Position numbers and translations under genes: made by a program
The notes under the pieces: generated by a model
Databases searched by the model: none
Told to the model about the DNA's origin: nothing
Seen by the model: the letters and a program-made list of their open reading frames with translations, nothing else
Assembly (NCBI GenBank): GCA_903904835.1
Contig: CAIVEI010000024.1
Span: 1-32,635, forward strand
Reading direction: 5' to 3'
Length of the DNA stretch: 32,635 nucleotides
From: an uncultured Schlesneria sp.
Lineage (GTDB): Bacteria; Planctomycetota; Planctomycetia; Planctomycetales; Planctomycetaceae
In this document: positions 16,721-25,308 of the stretch, piece by piece
Layout of the letters: each line of letters opens with the position of its first letter
Numbering within the stretch: position 1 is the stretch's first letter

Positions 16721-18934
16721 TTAAACATGCCAGCGGAATGTCTTGAAAAATTGGAGAAGGGCCCAATGACCAAGCGAGCGTCTTCCCACATGAATTCGCA
16801 CTTTGCATCGGTTTCGCACCCGTGTGCCATCTTGTAACGGAGACAGACAACGAATTTGGACTTGATACCACTTCTGTTGCAGCTTCGGTTGTCCACGCAT
16901 GTCGATCGACCTGGGTAGCGATGCACCGATCGCCGAATTGTCTTTTGAATCGAGTTCAATACTACTGATTTTGGCGATCTCACCCCGGACGGTCGTTCCT
17001 GATGAGATCAAGAAAACGTCTGCCTGTTGTCCAACGGCAACGGCTTCCAAGTCGTCTTGCGCTAAAATGGCGATCGCTTCCATTCTTTCCAATGTACCAA
17101 TTTGACAGATCGTGTCCCCTGCAGTCACCCACGCATTTTGATTGATCGAATCCAGTAGACTTCCGTCCCAGTTGGTCAGTTCTCGATGATCCAGATTCCG
17201 ATGCCGAAGAGTTGCGGGGTAAACAATCGAACTCTCACTTGCTCGAATCTCTAAGCGTTGTTTTTCATCACGCATAAACGCCAGGCGATGTTCCAGCGCC
17301 GCAACGTTCGCCTCGGCACCTGGGATTTGTTCTGAGGCGCGAAGATCCTGGTTACGCCGGGCGCGAAGTGATTTCAAATGCTGTACTTGAACATTTAATT
17401 CGGCTTCCATCTGCGAGATTTCCAGTTGCACGTCCTGATTTTCCAATCCGGCAATCAGGTCCCCCGCGACAACGGCTGCACCCGAGTCTTTACGTTTGAT
17501 CAATTGACCAGCCACAACAGCCACAAGCGTTTGCCGGTCCGACGGTTCTAATACAGCCTCGCCGAATACATACCAGGGCAGGGGGAACACTGCGCAAGCC
17601 GCGAAAAAAACAGCCGTCGTCGTGATTCCTCCAATGACTCGCCATCTCGGGGTTCCGGTTAACTCGGCTCTACGAACCTGATTCGAACCCGTCTTGAAAG
17701 TTTTGACAGCCCAAATTGTCATTCCAACCGATGCCAGTAACCAGACAACGAAGCTGAGTGAAAAAGGTCGCAGAGCCAGATGAAGTCCCCACAAAATGCC
17801 AAACGTCAGCATCACGCGGTAGACCACAGCAATCGTTCCATAGATCACACACCAGCGGGGAAGTTCCAGGGAATCGACACGACAAACCTCCGATGAGCCC
17901 AAAACCCATCGCACAAACAGTCGGTCAATCGCCTCGTTACATTTCTGACCAAGGTTTGAGATCCCGGCAACGTCCATCAGTACGTAATAGCCGTCATAAC
18001 GCACCAGCGGATTCGCATTAAACAGCAGCGTCCCGACCGAACAAACCAGCATCACGTTGAAACTGATGGCATGAACGACACCCGGTACGCTTGTTGACCA
18101 GACTATGAAGGCAACGGCGGCGATCAGGATTTCCACCCAGATACCGGCCAGCGAAACCGCGATGCGCTGCCAACGTCTGGACAACATCCACGTGTCTGAA
18201 ACATCGCAATACAACGTCGGCAATCCTGCGAGTAACAGAATTCCGATTTCATGGCACTCGCAACCGTAACGGTAAGCGGCGATCGCATGCCCCAATTCAT
18301 GAAGCATTTTTGTCACGACAACTGCGACGCCGAATAACACCAGATTATTGCGAGAAAAAATTTCGACAACATCAGGTGTCATCCTTTGAATCGCTTCGAA
18401 TTGCGAAAAGGCAATGGCAAGCAGCAACACCAGGAAGGCACAGGCAAAGCCGACGAACATTGGCGAGAACAACCAACCGAAGTATCGATTGAATGGCTCA
18501 AGCCACGGCCCGGGTGTGACTCCAGGCAGACGAATTGCCCACGGCTGGCTCACAGCCTGAATCCATTCCCCTCGCTTCATTGCGATCGTGCGGGCGGCGA
18601 TCTTTCGCCCCTGGCCTGCGGAGTTCGTAACCAGCAGCCCCTGCTGGTAATATCGCCATAACATTCCATGCAGTGCCTGATGAGATAACCTTAACGGAGG
18701 AAACCGGTGGTTAAACCATTGGCAAAGTTCGTCCGAACTTTTCTGACCATCGAGCTGTTTCAATAGCTCCATGTCGTGTTCGTCAAACTCATAGTACTTC
18801 AAATTCACAGGGTCTTTCAGGACGTACGTGATTTGAAGACTGCGGCGAATCGTCGCGACTTGCAGGTCCGGTCGAAGACTGATGGAAGGGTCTCCGACGT
18901 CATGGAACAAACTCGGATGATCGATCAGTGTCAT
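16721..18934 (-). CDS. PqqD-like / M50 (site-2-type) metalloprotease / HlyD adaptor fusion
   Basis: The 737-residue protein has three parts. Residues 20-105 resemble a PqqD-like winged-helix (peptide-binding) domain, with the pattern YYEFDEHDMELLKQLDG and a closing YYQQGLL. Residues 150-450 form a polytopic membrane metalloprotease of the M50 type, with HELGH (His212, Glu213, His216) within a membrane helix and the third zinc ligand in NPLVRYDGYY (Asp314). After a further membrane helix, residues 470-720 form a HlyD-like adaptor with two lipoyl-type halves flanking a coiled coil. Related proteins are annotated as YydH-like 'putative peptide zinc metalloprotease'. Its ATG overlaps the stop of the upstream HlyD gene as TAATG, so translation is probably coupled. 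It would sit in the inner membrane, bind a substrate at its cytosolic N-terminus and possibly cleave it. Exporter role is inferred. Confidence 0.88.
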   Translation of the reverse strand: MTLIDHPSLFHDVGDPSISLRPDLQVATIRRSLQITYVLKDPVNLKYYEFDEHDMELLKQLDGQKSSDELCQWFNHRFPPLRLSHQALHGMLWRYYQQGLLVTNSAGQGRKIAARTIAMKRGEWIQAVSQPWAIRLPGVTPGPWLEPFNRYFGWLFSPMFVGFACAFLVLLLAIAFSQFEAIQRMTPDVVEIFSRNNLVLFGVAVVVTKMLHELGHAIAAYRYGCECHEIGILLLAGLPTLYCDVSDTWMLSRRWQRIAVSLAGIWVEILIAAVAFIVWSTSVPGVVHAISFNVMLVCSVGTLLFNANPLVRYDGYYVLMDVAGISNLGQKCNEAIDRLFVRWVLGSSEVCRVDSLELPRWCVIYGTIAVVYRVMLTFGILWGLHLALRPFSLSFVVWLLASVGMTIWAVKTFKTGSNQVRRAELTGTPRWRVIGGITTTAVFFAACAVFPLPWYVFGEAVLEPSDRQTLVAVVAGQLIKRKDSGAAVVAGDLIAGLENQDVQLEISQMEAELNVQVQHLKSLRARRNQDLRASEQIPGAEANVAALEHRLAFMRDEKQRLEIRASESSIVYPATLRHRNLDHRELTNWDGSLLDSINQNAWVTAGDTICQIGTLERMEAIAILAQDDLEAVAVGQQADVFLISSGTTVRGEIAKISSIELDSKDNSAIGASLPRSIDMRGQPKLQQKWYQVQIRCLSPLQDGTRVRNRCKVRIHVGRRSLGHWALLQFFKTFRWHV

Positions 18935-19866
18935 TACTTGCCGGGTTTCGTATCACTTGTCGGAGGGATCGTTACGGCGGGAATCGGTTGCGCCGGTTTC
19001 TTGGAAAAGACTTTCAATCGACCTCGTTGTCCGGGACGCAGCATACGATCTCGATTCTCAATCTCGGCCCAGACCCGAATCTGACCATTAACGGGATCAG
19101 CCTCAGGATTCAGAAAGACGATCTCACCAGCGAACTCTTGAACCGGAGCATCCGGAAATCCAACTTCCAGAACAACCGGCGCGTTTTCCAGTTGTGTCAA
19201 ACCTGTCTGCAAGTTGATGAATGCTTCAACCCGTAAACGATCAATCCGCACAACGCGGATCACTTTTTCACCCACGTGAACCCATTCACCTTCTCGACGA
19301 TGGAGTGCGACAACGATTCCATCCAGGGGCGAGACAAGTTGTCGTTCTTCCAGAGCCAATCGAGACGATTCCAGTTCGAACGCTTTGATTTGTGAGGTGA
19401 GAAGGGCAAATCGCTTTTCCTCTGTCAATCGAGCAACTTCATTCGTAGCCTTTTCCGCATCAAGCTTCAGTCGATCGACTTCGCTTGTCGAAATACTGGA
19501 TGGCGACGACTGTTTGACCTGGCGTGCGCGTTGAAATTCATTACGACTCACCTCCTCGATCAATCGCGCAGATTTCAATGTGATTTCGCTGTTCGCCTTT
19601 TCGACGGCAAGCTGATGTTCAACCTCAACCCTTTTCAAGGCGAACTGGGCCTCAGCATCGTCAAGTCGCCCCAAAGCATCACCCTTGTGAACGTAGGCAC
19701 CTTCTTTCACCGTGAATTTTTCAAGCCTTCCATCCCGTCTCGCTGGAACGTCAACAACCTCGACAAGTCGTACAAGCCCGTCGACGGTCAATTGCGGTTC
19801 CGTTGCTGGAGGTGCAGCCAGCGTCACTGTCACGAGCCATCCTAAAATCCCTGACCAGTCTGTCAT
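18934..19866 (-). CDS. HlyD-family periplasmic adaptor (membrane fusion protein)
   Basis: The 310-residue protein has an N-terminal hydrophobic signal segment (GILGWLVTVTLAA). A lipoyl half follows near residues 30-70 (VKEGAYVHKGDALGRLDDAEA), then an alpha-helical hairpin to about 170. The second lipoyl half (LVSPLDGIVV) and a beta-barrel region complete the adaptor, which ends with a Pro/Thr-rich tail. Such adaptors bridge inner-membrane components to TolC-type channels. GGAG lies eight bases before the ATG. It is the middle gene of a three-gene minus-strand operon, 66 bp after the large adaptor gene and overlapping the M50/HlyD fusion gene by one base. Confidence 0.88.
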   Translation of the reverse strand: MTDWSGILGWLVTVTLAAPPATEPQLTVDGLVRLVEVVDVPARRDGRLEKFTVKEGAYVHKGDALGRLDDAEAQFALKRVEVEHQLAVEKANSEITLKSARLIEEVSRNEFQRARQVKQSSPSSISTSEVDRLKLDAEKATNEVARLTEEKRFALLTSQIKAFELESSRLALEERQLVSPLDGIVVALHRREGEWVHVGEKVIRVVRIDRLRVEAFINLQTGLTQLENAPVVLEVGFPDAPVQEFAGEIVFLNPEADPVNGQIRVWAEIENRDRMLRPGQRGRLKVFSKKPAQPIPAVTIPPTSDTKPGK

Positions 19867-19932
19867 CTCATGTACTCCGACATTTACTAGGGAAAAAGCT
19901 GAATATTCTGACCCACAACGTGTTCACTCGGA

Positions 19933-21507
19933 TTACCAACCCAACGGAAAAAGGATGTGTTCGCGTACGGAGCGCCAGAATTTATCCAGCAGGACCACAA
20001 TCGCAGCCCGCCTTCCACAGTGAATCCGGCCTCGGACGCTCATCCCTTCCACAGCAGACTCTTTCAGGTTTCCGGGTAAATCGGCCCGACACAAAACAGT
20101 CGGAGCCTCACCCTGTGAGCGGATCTCAACAGTCTCGGAGATCGATCTCAGGATCGTCGAATGGACTGTCTCCGGCTTTGTAATCGCCACAAAGTCGAGC
20201 GGAACAGACTTGCTGGCCTGCATCGCCGCAACCAAGTCACTGGTGTCTTCGTCAGCCACGCGGAGTTCTAACTCCCAGGGACCCTCTGTGTCAGAAATCG
20301 TCAACAACCGTTGTCCTCGCGAAACCGGTCGATGTGAAAGCAATTGTTCCAGATCCCAGGTGACGACTCGTCCGTTAATGGGGCTGACGACCTTCAGCTC
20401 GTCTCGGCGAAGGTGAAGTAAATCAAGTTCGAGGCGAAGATTATCACGTCGCTGCAACTGCTCTTTCAGTTCACCACCGAGAGTATTCATCTGATTGGTG
20501 GAATCCGACGAACCCAGACCAAAATCCAGGCGCGATGCTTCAAGTGACGCGATTTTCTTTTCCGTAGTTCGAAGGTCCCCATCAGTCCGTCGGATTTCTA
20601 ATTCCAGTTCAGGACTATCCAGTTCCAACAGGGTTGTTCCTTCGGAAACGTCCCTGCCGGCCGTCACGGCGATGGTGCGAACAATTCCCGTCGAGGTTGC
20701 GAACACGTGTCGCTGACGAACAGGCTTCATTTCCCCTATGGCGTTAATGGTGAATTGCATCGGAATCAATGCGGCGAGAGCCGTGACAACGGTGAAAGCA
20801 CCCAACAGCATCCCCCATTTTGCCGGACCGGACCAATTCGCAGTTCGTCGCCACTGACGAAGCTTTTGCGAGAGCGGTGCCTGAGACCAGTCAAAGGCAT
20901 TTTGGATGGCAGTTCCGGCCTGATATCGCGCCGCAGTCCACCGCTTTTCGCTGAATGAAATCGCGGGTGGTTGAAACCACTCGCAAACAACGATCCCGAG
21001 ACAGTGGGGCGGTGATTTCTCCGATTCGTCACGGTCTCGTGCTTCGGGGGGTAACAGTGGTTCAATGCGAAGACGACAAACATGGACTTCATCGAGGTAC
21101 TGATCTAACACCGAACAAACACGCGCGGGCAGGTGACTGGTCGATTCACCTGCCGACCACCCAAATGGCTGGTTTGTCCGTCCAATTAAAGTGACAAGCT
21201 GTTCGAGCTTTTGCACGACTTCTGCTCGTCGTTGGAAGCTCGGAATTCCACTCACCCCTTTTAAAGACCACCGATGGCCTGTCGGCATTAACACCCAGGT
21301 ACGGTCCGACCGAAACAATCGCTGATATTCCGCAGCGATCGTTGCCGTCGTGGTGGTTAATTCCGGATCACGATGCAGCTCAAGGCAGAAGTCTTGAAAT
21401 TGAGTGTCGAATGGTATTTCGTCAATTTCAGCATGCGGCTGCGGCGGTTCAAAGAATGGCACAATCTTGTCGTCATCACCCGGCAGTTGTGCGGAATCAA
21501 AGGGCAT
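19933..21507 (-). CDS. Membrane-anchored HlyD-type adaptor with cytosolic GAF-like N-terminal domain
   Basis: 524 residues. Residues 40-210 form a soluble alpha/beta domain that I read as GAF-like (AAEYQRLFRSDRTWVL, later LGIVVCEWF), although this is fold-level pattern recognition. A single membrane helix lies at about 230-250 (WGMLLGAFTVVTALAALIPM). Residues 255-500 follow the HlyD plan: first lipoyl half around GIVRTIAVTAGRDVSEGTTL, coiled coil, second half around VVSPINGRVVTW, then a beta barrel. A short hydrophobic stretch ends the protein. It is the first gene of the minus-strand exporter operon and has no strong Shine-Dalgarno site. The cytosolic domain is in a position to sense a ligand or contact the SecA-like ATPase. 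Confidence 0.8.
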   Translation of the reverse strand: MPFDSAQLPGDDDKIVPFFEPPQPHAEIDEIPFDTQFQDFCLELHRDPELTTTTATIAAEYQRLFRSDRTWVLMPTGHRWSLKGVSGIPSFQRRAEVVQKLEQLVTLIGRTNQPFGWSAGESTSHLPARVCSVLDQYLDEVHVCRLRIEPLLPPEARDRDESEKSPPHCLGIVVCEWFQPPAISFSEKRWTAARYQAGTAIQNAFDWSQAPLSQKLRQWRRTANWSGPAKWGMLLGAFTVVTALAALIPMQFTINAIGEMKPVRQRHVFATSTGIVRTIAVTAGRDVSEGTTLLELDSPELELEIRRTDGDLRTTEKKIASLEASRLDFGLGSSDSTNQMNTLGGELKEQLQRRDNLRLELDLLHLRRDELKVVSPINGRVVTWDLEQLLSHRPVSRGQRLLTISDTEGPWELELRVADEDTSDLVAAMQASKSVPLDFVAITKPETVHSTILRSISETVEIRSQGEAPTVLCRADLPGNLKESAVEGMSVRGRIHCGRRAAIVVLLDKFWRSVREHILFPLGW

Positions 21508-21916
21508 TGCGTAAACTCATCGACGATCGTCCCCGAATTTGATCGCCATTTCAGTTCGGTGGAGATGTACTTCGCGCCAAAAAACAAAGTTGTCCTGTCG
21601 CCAGCGATTGTACCGCCCGTAGAAAATGTTCGCATCCCGACAAAGCGATTCACGATCATTCGTCGTCCGTAACAGTTCTGACGCTGGCAGCGTCGGCCAC
21701 GATTAACAACACCACCTGGGGTCAAAGTAGCCACAATGACACGGTTCTCATGCCGATAAACGAAGCCAGGCGACAGACTCTTCGAGTCTTCGACAAAGTC
21801 GAGAAGGCCGCAATTTCTTCATCCTTCCCCCTTCATCCCTCATCCTTGTTTTTAGCGTCACAGTCCGACCAAAAGAAATCAAAAGAACCAGAATCCTCGA
21901 AGTTTGTGAATCGTTA
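21508..21916. other. Intergenic region with a dispersed-repeat copy
   Basis: 409 bp between the exporter operon and the stop of the 494-residue secreted protein gene. Open frames on both strands at 21357-21734 show no protein-like pattern. The left half should carry the promoter of the exporter operon, but no convincing box is visible. The right half holds repeat copy A. Confidence 0.5.
21751..21880 (+). repeat. Intergenic dispersed repeat, copy A
   Basis: About 130 bp shared with 30022-30180 and, in its 3' half, with 28393-28466. Common landmarks are a GATAAACGAAG-like start, the near-palindrome GACTC-TTC-GAGTC followed by TTCGAC, a CTTCATCC-rich tract, then CCTTGTTTT and a CGTCACAGTCCG-like box. 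Confidence 0.75.
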
Positions 21917-23401
21917 CTATTTGACTGGCGTGGCGGTTAAGGCTCGCCTTGCTAATCCCCAGGTTGCAGCGAATTGCTTCCGCTGAGCGTCGTCAAGGCT
22001 CTTATCTTCGGGCAATTTTTTAATCGCGCTATCGTAGAAATTGGCGGCCGAATCAAGATTTCCGGACTTGGCGAAAACAGATGCGATACTCGCCAATGCC
22101 CTCGATGAACCTTCGTGCAGATCATAGCACGCGCTGTAAATGTTGATCGCTCGAACATCCTCGTCGATGTCCGTCAAGGACTGACCAGCTTTAAGCAACC
22201 ACGCCTCAGACCATTCTTCTGACTCAGGGAATTTCGACTTCAACTCGCGGTATTCTTCCAGCGACCGTTCGAGGTCGTAACTCACAAAGTAGTGACGGAC
22301 GCACCGGTATTGTAACAGACTTATCCCCTGCAGAACCTTTTGGAGGTCTGTCTCCTTGACGAGGAAAACGCGCCCAGGCGAATCTTTTGATCTCCTTGCG
22401 TTCACGCCGGCGTGATTGTTCGCTTCTTCCAAAAAGGTCTGGTCGCCGAGGGTATCATAATAACGAAATTCGTTTGTCGTTCGATCGTACCCTGCCAGAT
22501 TAATGCAGTGCCCGGACACGCCGTCATACAGAAAGGCAACGCATACCATGCGGTCTGGTACCTCCGCCGCGATCCGAACGAGCCGGATGAACTTCTCGGA
22601 ACTGAGGATAAACGCACCTTTCTTCTTTCTTTCGTTCCGCGTCGCCAGGTCACCATTCAGTAACGATAAATGACCGTTCCCGCTGAGAGCCACATCGACT
22701 TCGCCCCAAATTGGTCCAACGGACTTCTCATGGCGGACAAGAGTCAAAAGCGAGTCCGTCAGGGTGCGTTTACACTTCACCTCGTCAACAGTGGGGAGAA
22801 GGCTAGCGGCCAGAATAATGACGTTATTGCCGTTGAGCGTGGTCGCGAACATCATCTTCGTAACGTTTGTAGGAAGGGGCGGGTCTTCCTTCACCGGCAT
22901 CAACATTTCCCAGTAAAGAACCGGTTCTCCGGTTGGAAAGCTCAGCCAATCTCGCGACGGTATCACTTCCTTCAGCCCCTTCTCGGCCTGGAAATCGCGT
23001 TCGTATCTCATGTGAGCCCTGAGGAGGGCCATCGGATGCCCCAGATCAGCCTCTTCGGCCAAAGGCAGCGACATGACATGTAGCAAAAGTCCATCCACGT
23101 CCCATATATTCGGGATTAATCCCCCATCCTTCGGATTGCGGACCCGGGTGACGCTTTCCCCGACCAACTCAAGAACGTACCGATTGCCCGGCACGTTGGA
23201 GAGGATTTTGATGCCGCGTGCCGTGCGTTCGGTACCGACTTGGCCCGACTCCACATGTGCGAACGGTTCGGCGGGCGAACGAGCCGCTGTGTCAGTGGTA
23301 GGCTCGGCCCAGGCGACAGGGGACAACCAGAAAAGAGTCATCATCACGACAACCATGACAATCTGATCACAAGACATTGAGCGGCCCCTCGATCGTTGCA
23401 T
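21917..23401 (-). CDS. Secreted protein of unknown function with C-terminal TPR-like helices
   Basis: 494 residues. A basic start and hydrophobic segment ending AWA at about residue 31 form a clear signal peptide, so the protein is exported. Residues 60-280 are not recognised. Around residues 296-310 the motif GHCINLAGYD, followed by a Tyr-Tyr-Asp, resembles the His/Asp half of papain-fold or C39-like peptidases. A matching catalytic Cys upstream is not evident, so activity is doubtful. Residues 360-485 are helical with TPR-like spacing (SYDLERSLEEYRELK, SASNF-type repeats). The start at 23401 is supported by AGGG five bases upstream. It lies 30 bp downstream of the TIR gene in the same direction, almost certainly an operon. 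Confidence 0.7.
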   Translation of the reverse strand: MQRSRGRSMSCDQIVMVVVMMTLFWLSPVAWAEPTTDTAARSPAEPFAHVESGQVGTERTARGIKILSNVPGNRYVLELVGESVTRVRNPKDGGLIPNIWDVDGLLLHVMSLPLAEEADLGHPMALLRAHMRYERDFQAEKGLKEVIPSRDWLSFPTGEPVLYWEMLMPVKEDPPLPTNVTKMMFATTLNGNNVIILAASLLPTVDEVKCKRTLTDSLLTLVRHEKSVGPIWGEVDVALSGNGHLSLLNGDLATRNERKKKGAFILSSEKFIRLVRIAAEVPDRMVCVAFLYDGVSGHCINLAGYDRTTNEFRYYDTLGDQTFLEEANNHAGVNARRSKDSPGRVFLVKETDLQKVLQGISLLQYRCVRHYFVSYDLERSLEEYRELKSKFPESEEWSEAWLLKAGQSLTDIDEDVRAINIYSACYDLHEGSSRALASIASVFAKSGNLDSAANFYDSAIKKLPEDKSLDDAQRKQFAATWGLARRALTATPVK

Positions 23402-23431
23402 TGGAACCCTAGCCGTACAAACCGCTAATCG

Positions 23432-25105
23432 CTACTGCTGGGGAGGCCCTTCGGCCGGCGAAGCCTTGACCGCCCGCCCGGCCATCCCCCTCGGAACGAA
23501 CACATCGAGCACGACCTTTTGCACAGGCAGTGTTCGACCGTCGATCAATTTAAAAAGCAAATTCATTTCGTATTGAGCAGATTTGTCCGATGCAATACGC
23601 AGAAGGAACTGATCTCCCTCGCCTGAAGTCACTTTCTGAGAAACCGGAACACTCACGGAAATGGGGGCGGTACCGGCAATGAGTTTCAAGTCGTAACTGT
23701 ACGACGGAGGGATCGGAGTCCCGTACTCAATCTCGAAAGTCATGATCGTCAAGAACGACACTTTTCTGCGGTCATTCGCCGGCCCGAAGGCCAACTCGCC
23801 ACTGACCGTCACGGCCGGCTCGTCTTCAAGTGTCTTGGGGACGTAGGAAAGTAGCGGCACGCGACATTGCTTGTCGAAAGTCTTAAGCTCGATCGTCTGA
23901 CGTTCCCCGTTTAAAGCGACTCCTTCAACACGATCCTTGATTGGGCTGATCATAAATGTCAGTACGGGGTCGACAACCTCTCCCCACCCTTCGTTCGCGA
24001 AAAACAACGCGTTTACGACACCGGAAGCCACGACCAACACCGGAGCCTCATCAACGTGACTTGCGGAGACTTCGGCGATGCACTCTGTCAACATGATGCT
24101 CGCCTTAGAGTTGTTCAAGACCTTGACCGACAGAGCTGGCGTCTTCCAGTCGAACGGGCGGAGTATCTCGAGCGCGGGGACGCCTTCGATTACCTTCCCT
24201 TCACGCTGATTAGCAAGATAGGGCAGTTGATACCAGACATATAGCACACCATTTCGGCGCTCATATTTGTAAGAAACGAGCCTGCTTTGATCTGATTCGT
24301 TCGTTGGGAGTGGATTTGCCGTCTCGGGCGGCATGTCCAACCCCAACTCCAAAACCACATCGGGCACGGCAGCGTTCTCCAGGTCTGGATCACGTTTGAT
24401 TGGGGAGGAATCTGAACCAGAAAAGCTCAGACCGTTGGTTGCTGGCGGCGTGGGTAGCTGTTGAGGGTCGGTACCCGGAATTGCTCTGTTACTTGGTGAG
24501 AAAGCAATCCAGAGCGCCATCGCTACCATCGGTATTAGGCCTAATGCGACGATCGACAATCGTCGCCTTACTCCCCCAAACGATAATATTGGCGGGAGCT
24601 CATTCTGCAGGTTTCTGGACGTGAAATGTTCGATCGATGAGATCAATCGACTCATATCATGATTGAAGTCAGGATCGGACCGAAGGGTCAGCCAGTTTCG
24701 GCCAACGAGAGGCTTAAGCCCGTCCGGCAATTCCACCACACTGGGCATCGTTGCATTTCGCACGAGAACCGGGATGACCGGGATGTTGAGCTTCAGGGCC
24801 GTCTCGATCTCGGTACGAACATAATCTCTTGGATCATCCAACCGCCGTTTCCCGTCCGGTCCGGCCGCGCCCAACCACTCAGGACCAATCACTGCCAAGA
24901 CCACAGATGACGTCTTGAGCGACGACTGCATCATTTCCGTGAAGTCCGCGCCACCGGGTATGCAGTCGACATCTTTGAAAACCGCCTCGGGCTCGAACCG
25001 ATCGACCAGTTTTTCGTAAAGACGACCAGCGACATCCTGGCTGTCACTGCGCCGATACGAGATGAAAATGACGCCGGACCTGATGCCATTCAAAGAAGGA
25101 AACAT
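23432..25105 (-). CDS. TIR-domain transmembrane protein
   Basis: 557 residues. Residues 11-165 form a bacterial TIR (TIR_2) domain: VIFISYRRSDSQDVAGRLYE, AVFKDVDCIPGGADF, VVLAVIGPEWLG and IPVIPVLV are the usual box patterns. A single membrane helix lies at 183-203. The C-terminal 350 residues are predicted to be periplasmic, beta-rich and of unknown family. TIR domains act in NAD+ cleavage or protein interaction; which applies here cannot be decided by eye. GAGG sits about nine bases before the ATG. It is the first gene of a two-gene operon with the secreted 494-residue protein, suggesting a membrane-spanning sensor with a secreted partner. Confidence 0.85.
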   Translation of the reverse strand: MFPSLNGIRSGVIFISYRRSDSQDVAGRLYEKLVDRFEPEAVFKDVDCIPGGADFTEMMQSSLKTSSVVLAVIGPEWLGAAGPDGKRRLDDPRDYVRTEIETALKLNIPVIPVLVRNATMPSVVELPDGLKPLVGRNWLTLRSDPDFNHDMSRLISSIEHFTSRNLQNELPPILSFGGVRRRLSIVALGLIPMVAMALWIAFSPSNRAIPGTDPQQLPTPPATNGLSFSGSDSSPIKRDPDLENAAVPDVVLELGLDMPPETANPLPTNESDQSRLVSYKYERRNGVLYVWYQLPYLANQREGKVIEGVPALEILRPFDWKTPALSVKVLNNSKASIMLTECIAEVSASHVDEAPVLVVASGVVNALFFANEGWGEVVDPVLTFMISPIKDRVEGVALNGERQTIELKTFDKQCRVPLLSYVPKTLEDEPAVTVSGELAFGPANDRRKVSFLTIMTFEIEYGTPIPPSYSYDLKLIAGTAPISVSVPVSQKVTSGEGDQFLLRIASDKSAQYEMNLLFKLIDGRTLPVQKVVLDVFVPRGMAGRAVKASPAEGPPQQ

Positions 25106-25308
25106 CTGGAATAAGCCTCGATTCTCGATGCCCTCTCACCGGACTCTAGCAAGCAAAAGAAGTCGCATCCGACAGCGAATTAAGTATGTCTCGCGATTTT
25201 GTTGCGCACAAGTCTGGTTTCAGGGGAAATGATGACACGCCTTTACACGCGACCACCAAAGCGCGCGTAGTCGTCCTTCATCCTTCTCCCTCTCCCGTCA
25301 CAATTTTT

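Noticed and set aside
16690-16740. Terminator between the convergent SecA-like and M50/HlyD genes
   Set aside because: Only 5 bp separate the stop codons and no GC-rich hairpin with a T-tract is visible.
21357-21734. Overlapping frames on both strands upstream of the exporter operon
   Set aside because: Neither translation shows domain, signal or codon-use support; both overlap the start of the real adaptor gene.
21917-23401. Active C39/papain-like peptidase
   Set aside because: His/Asp-like motif present, but no Cys in a suitable N-terminal context.
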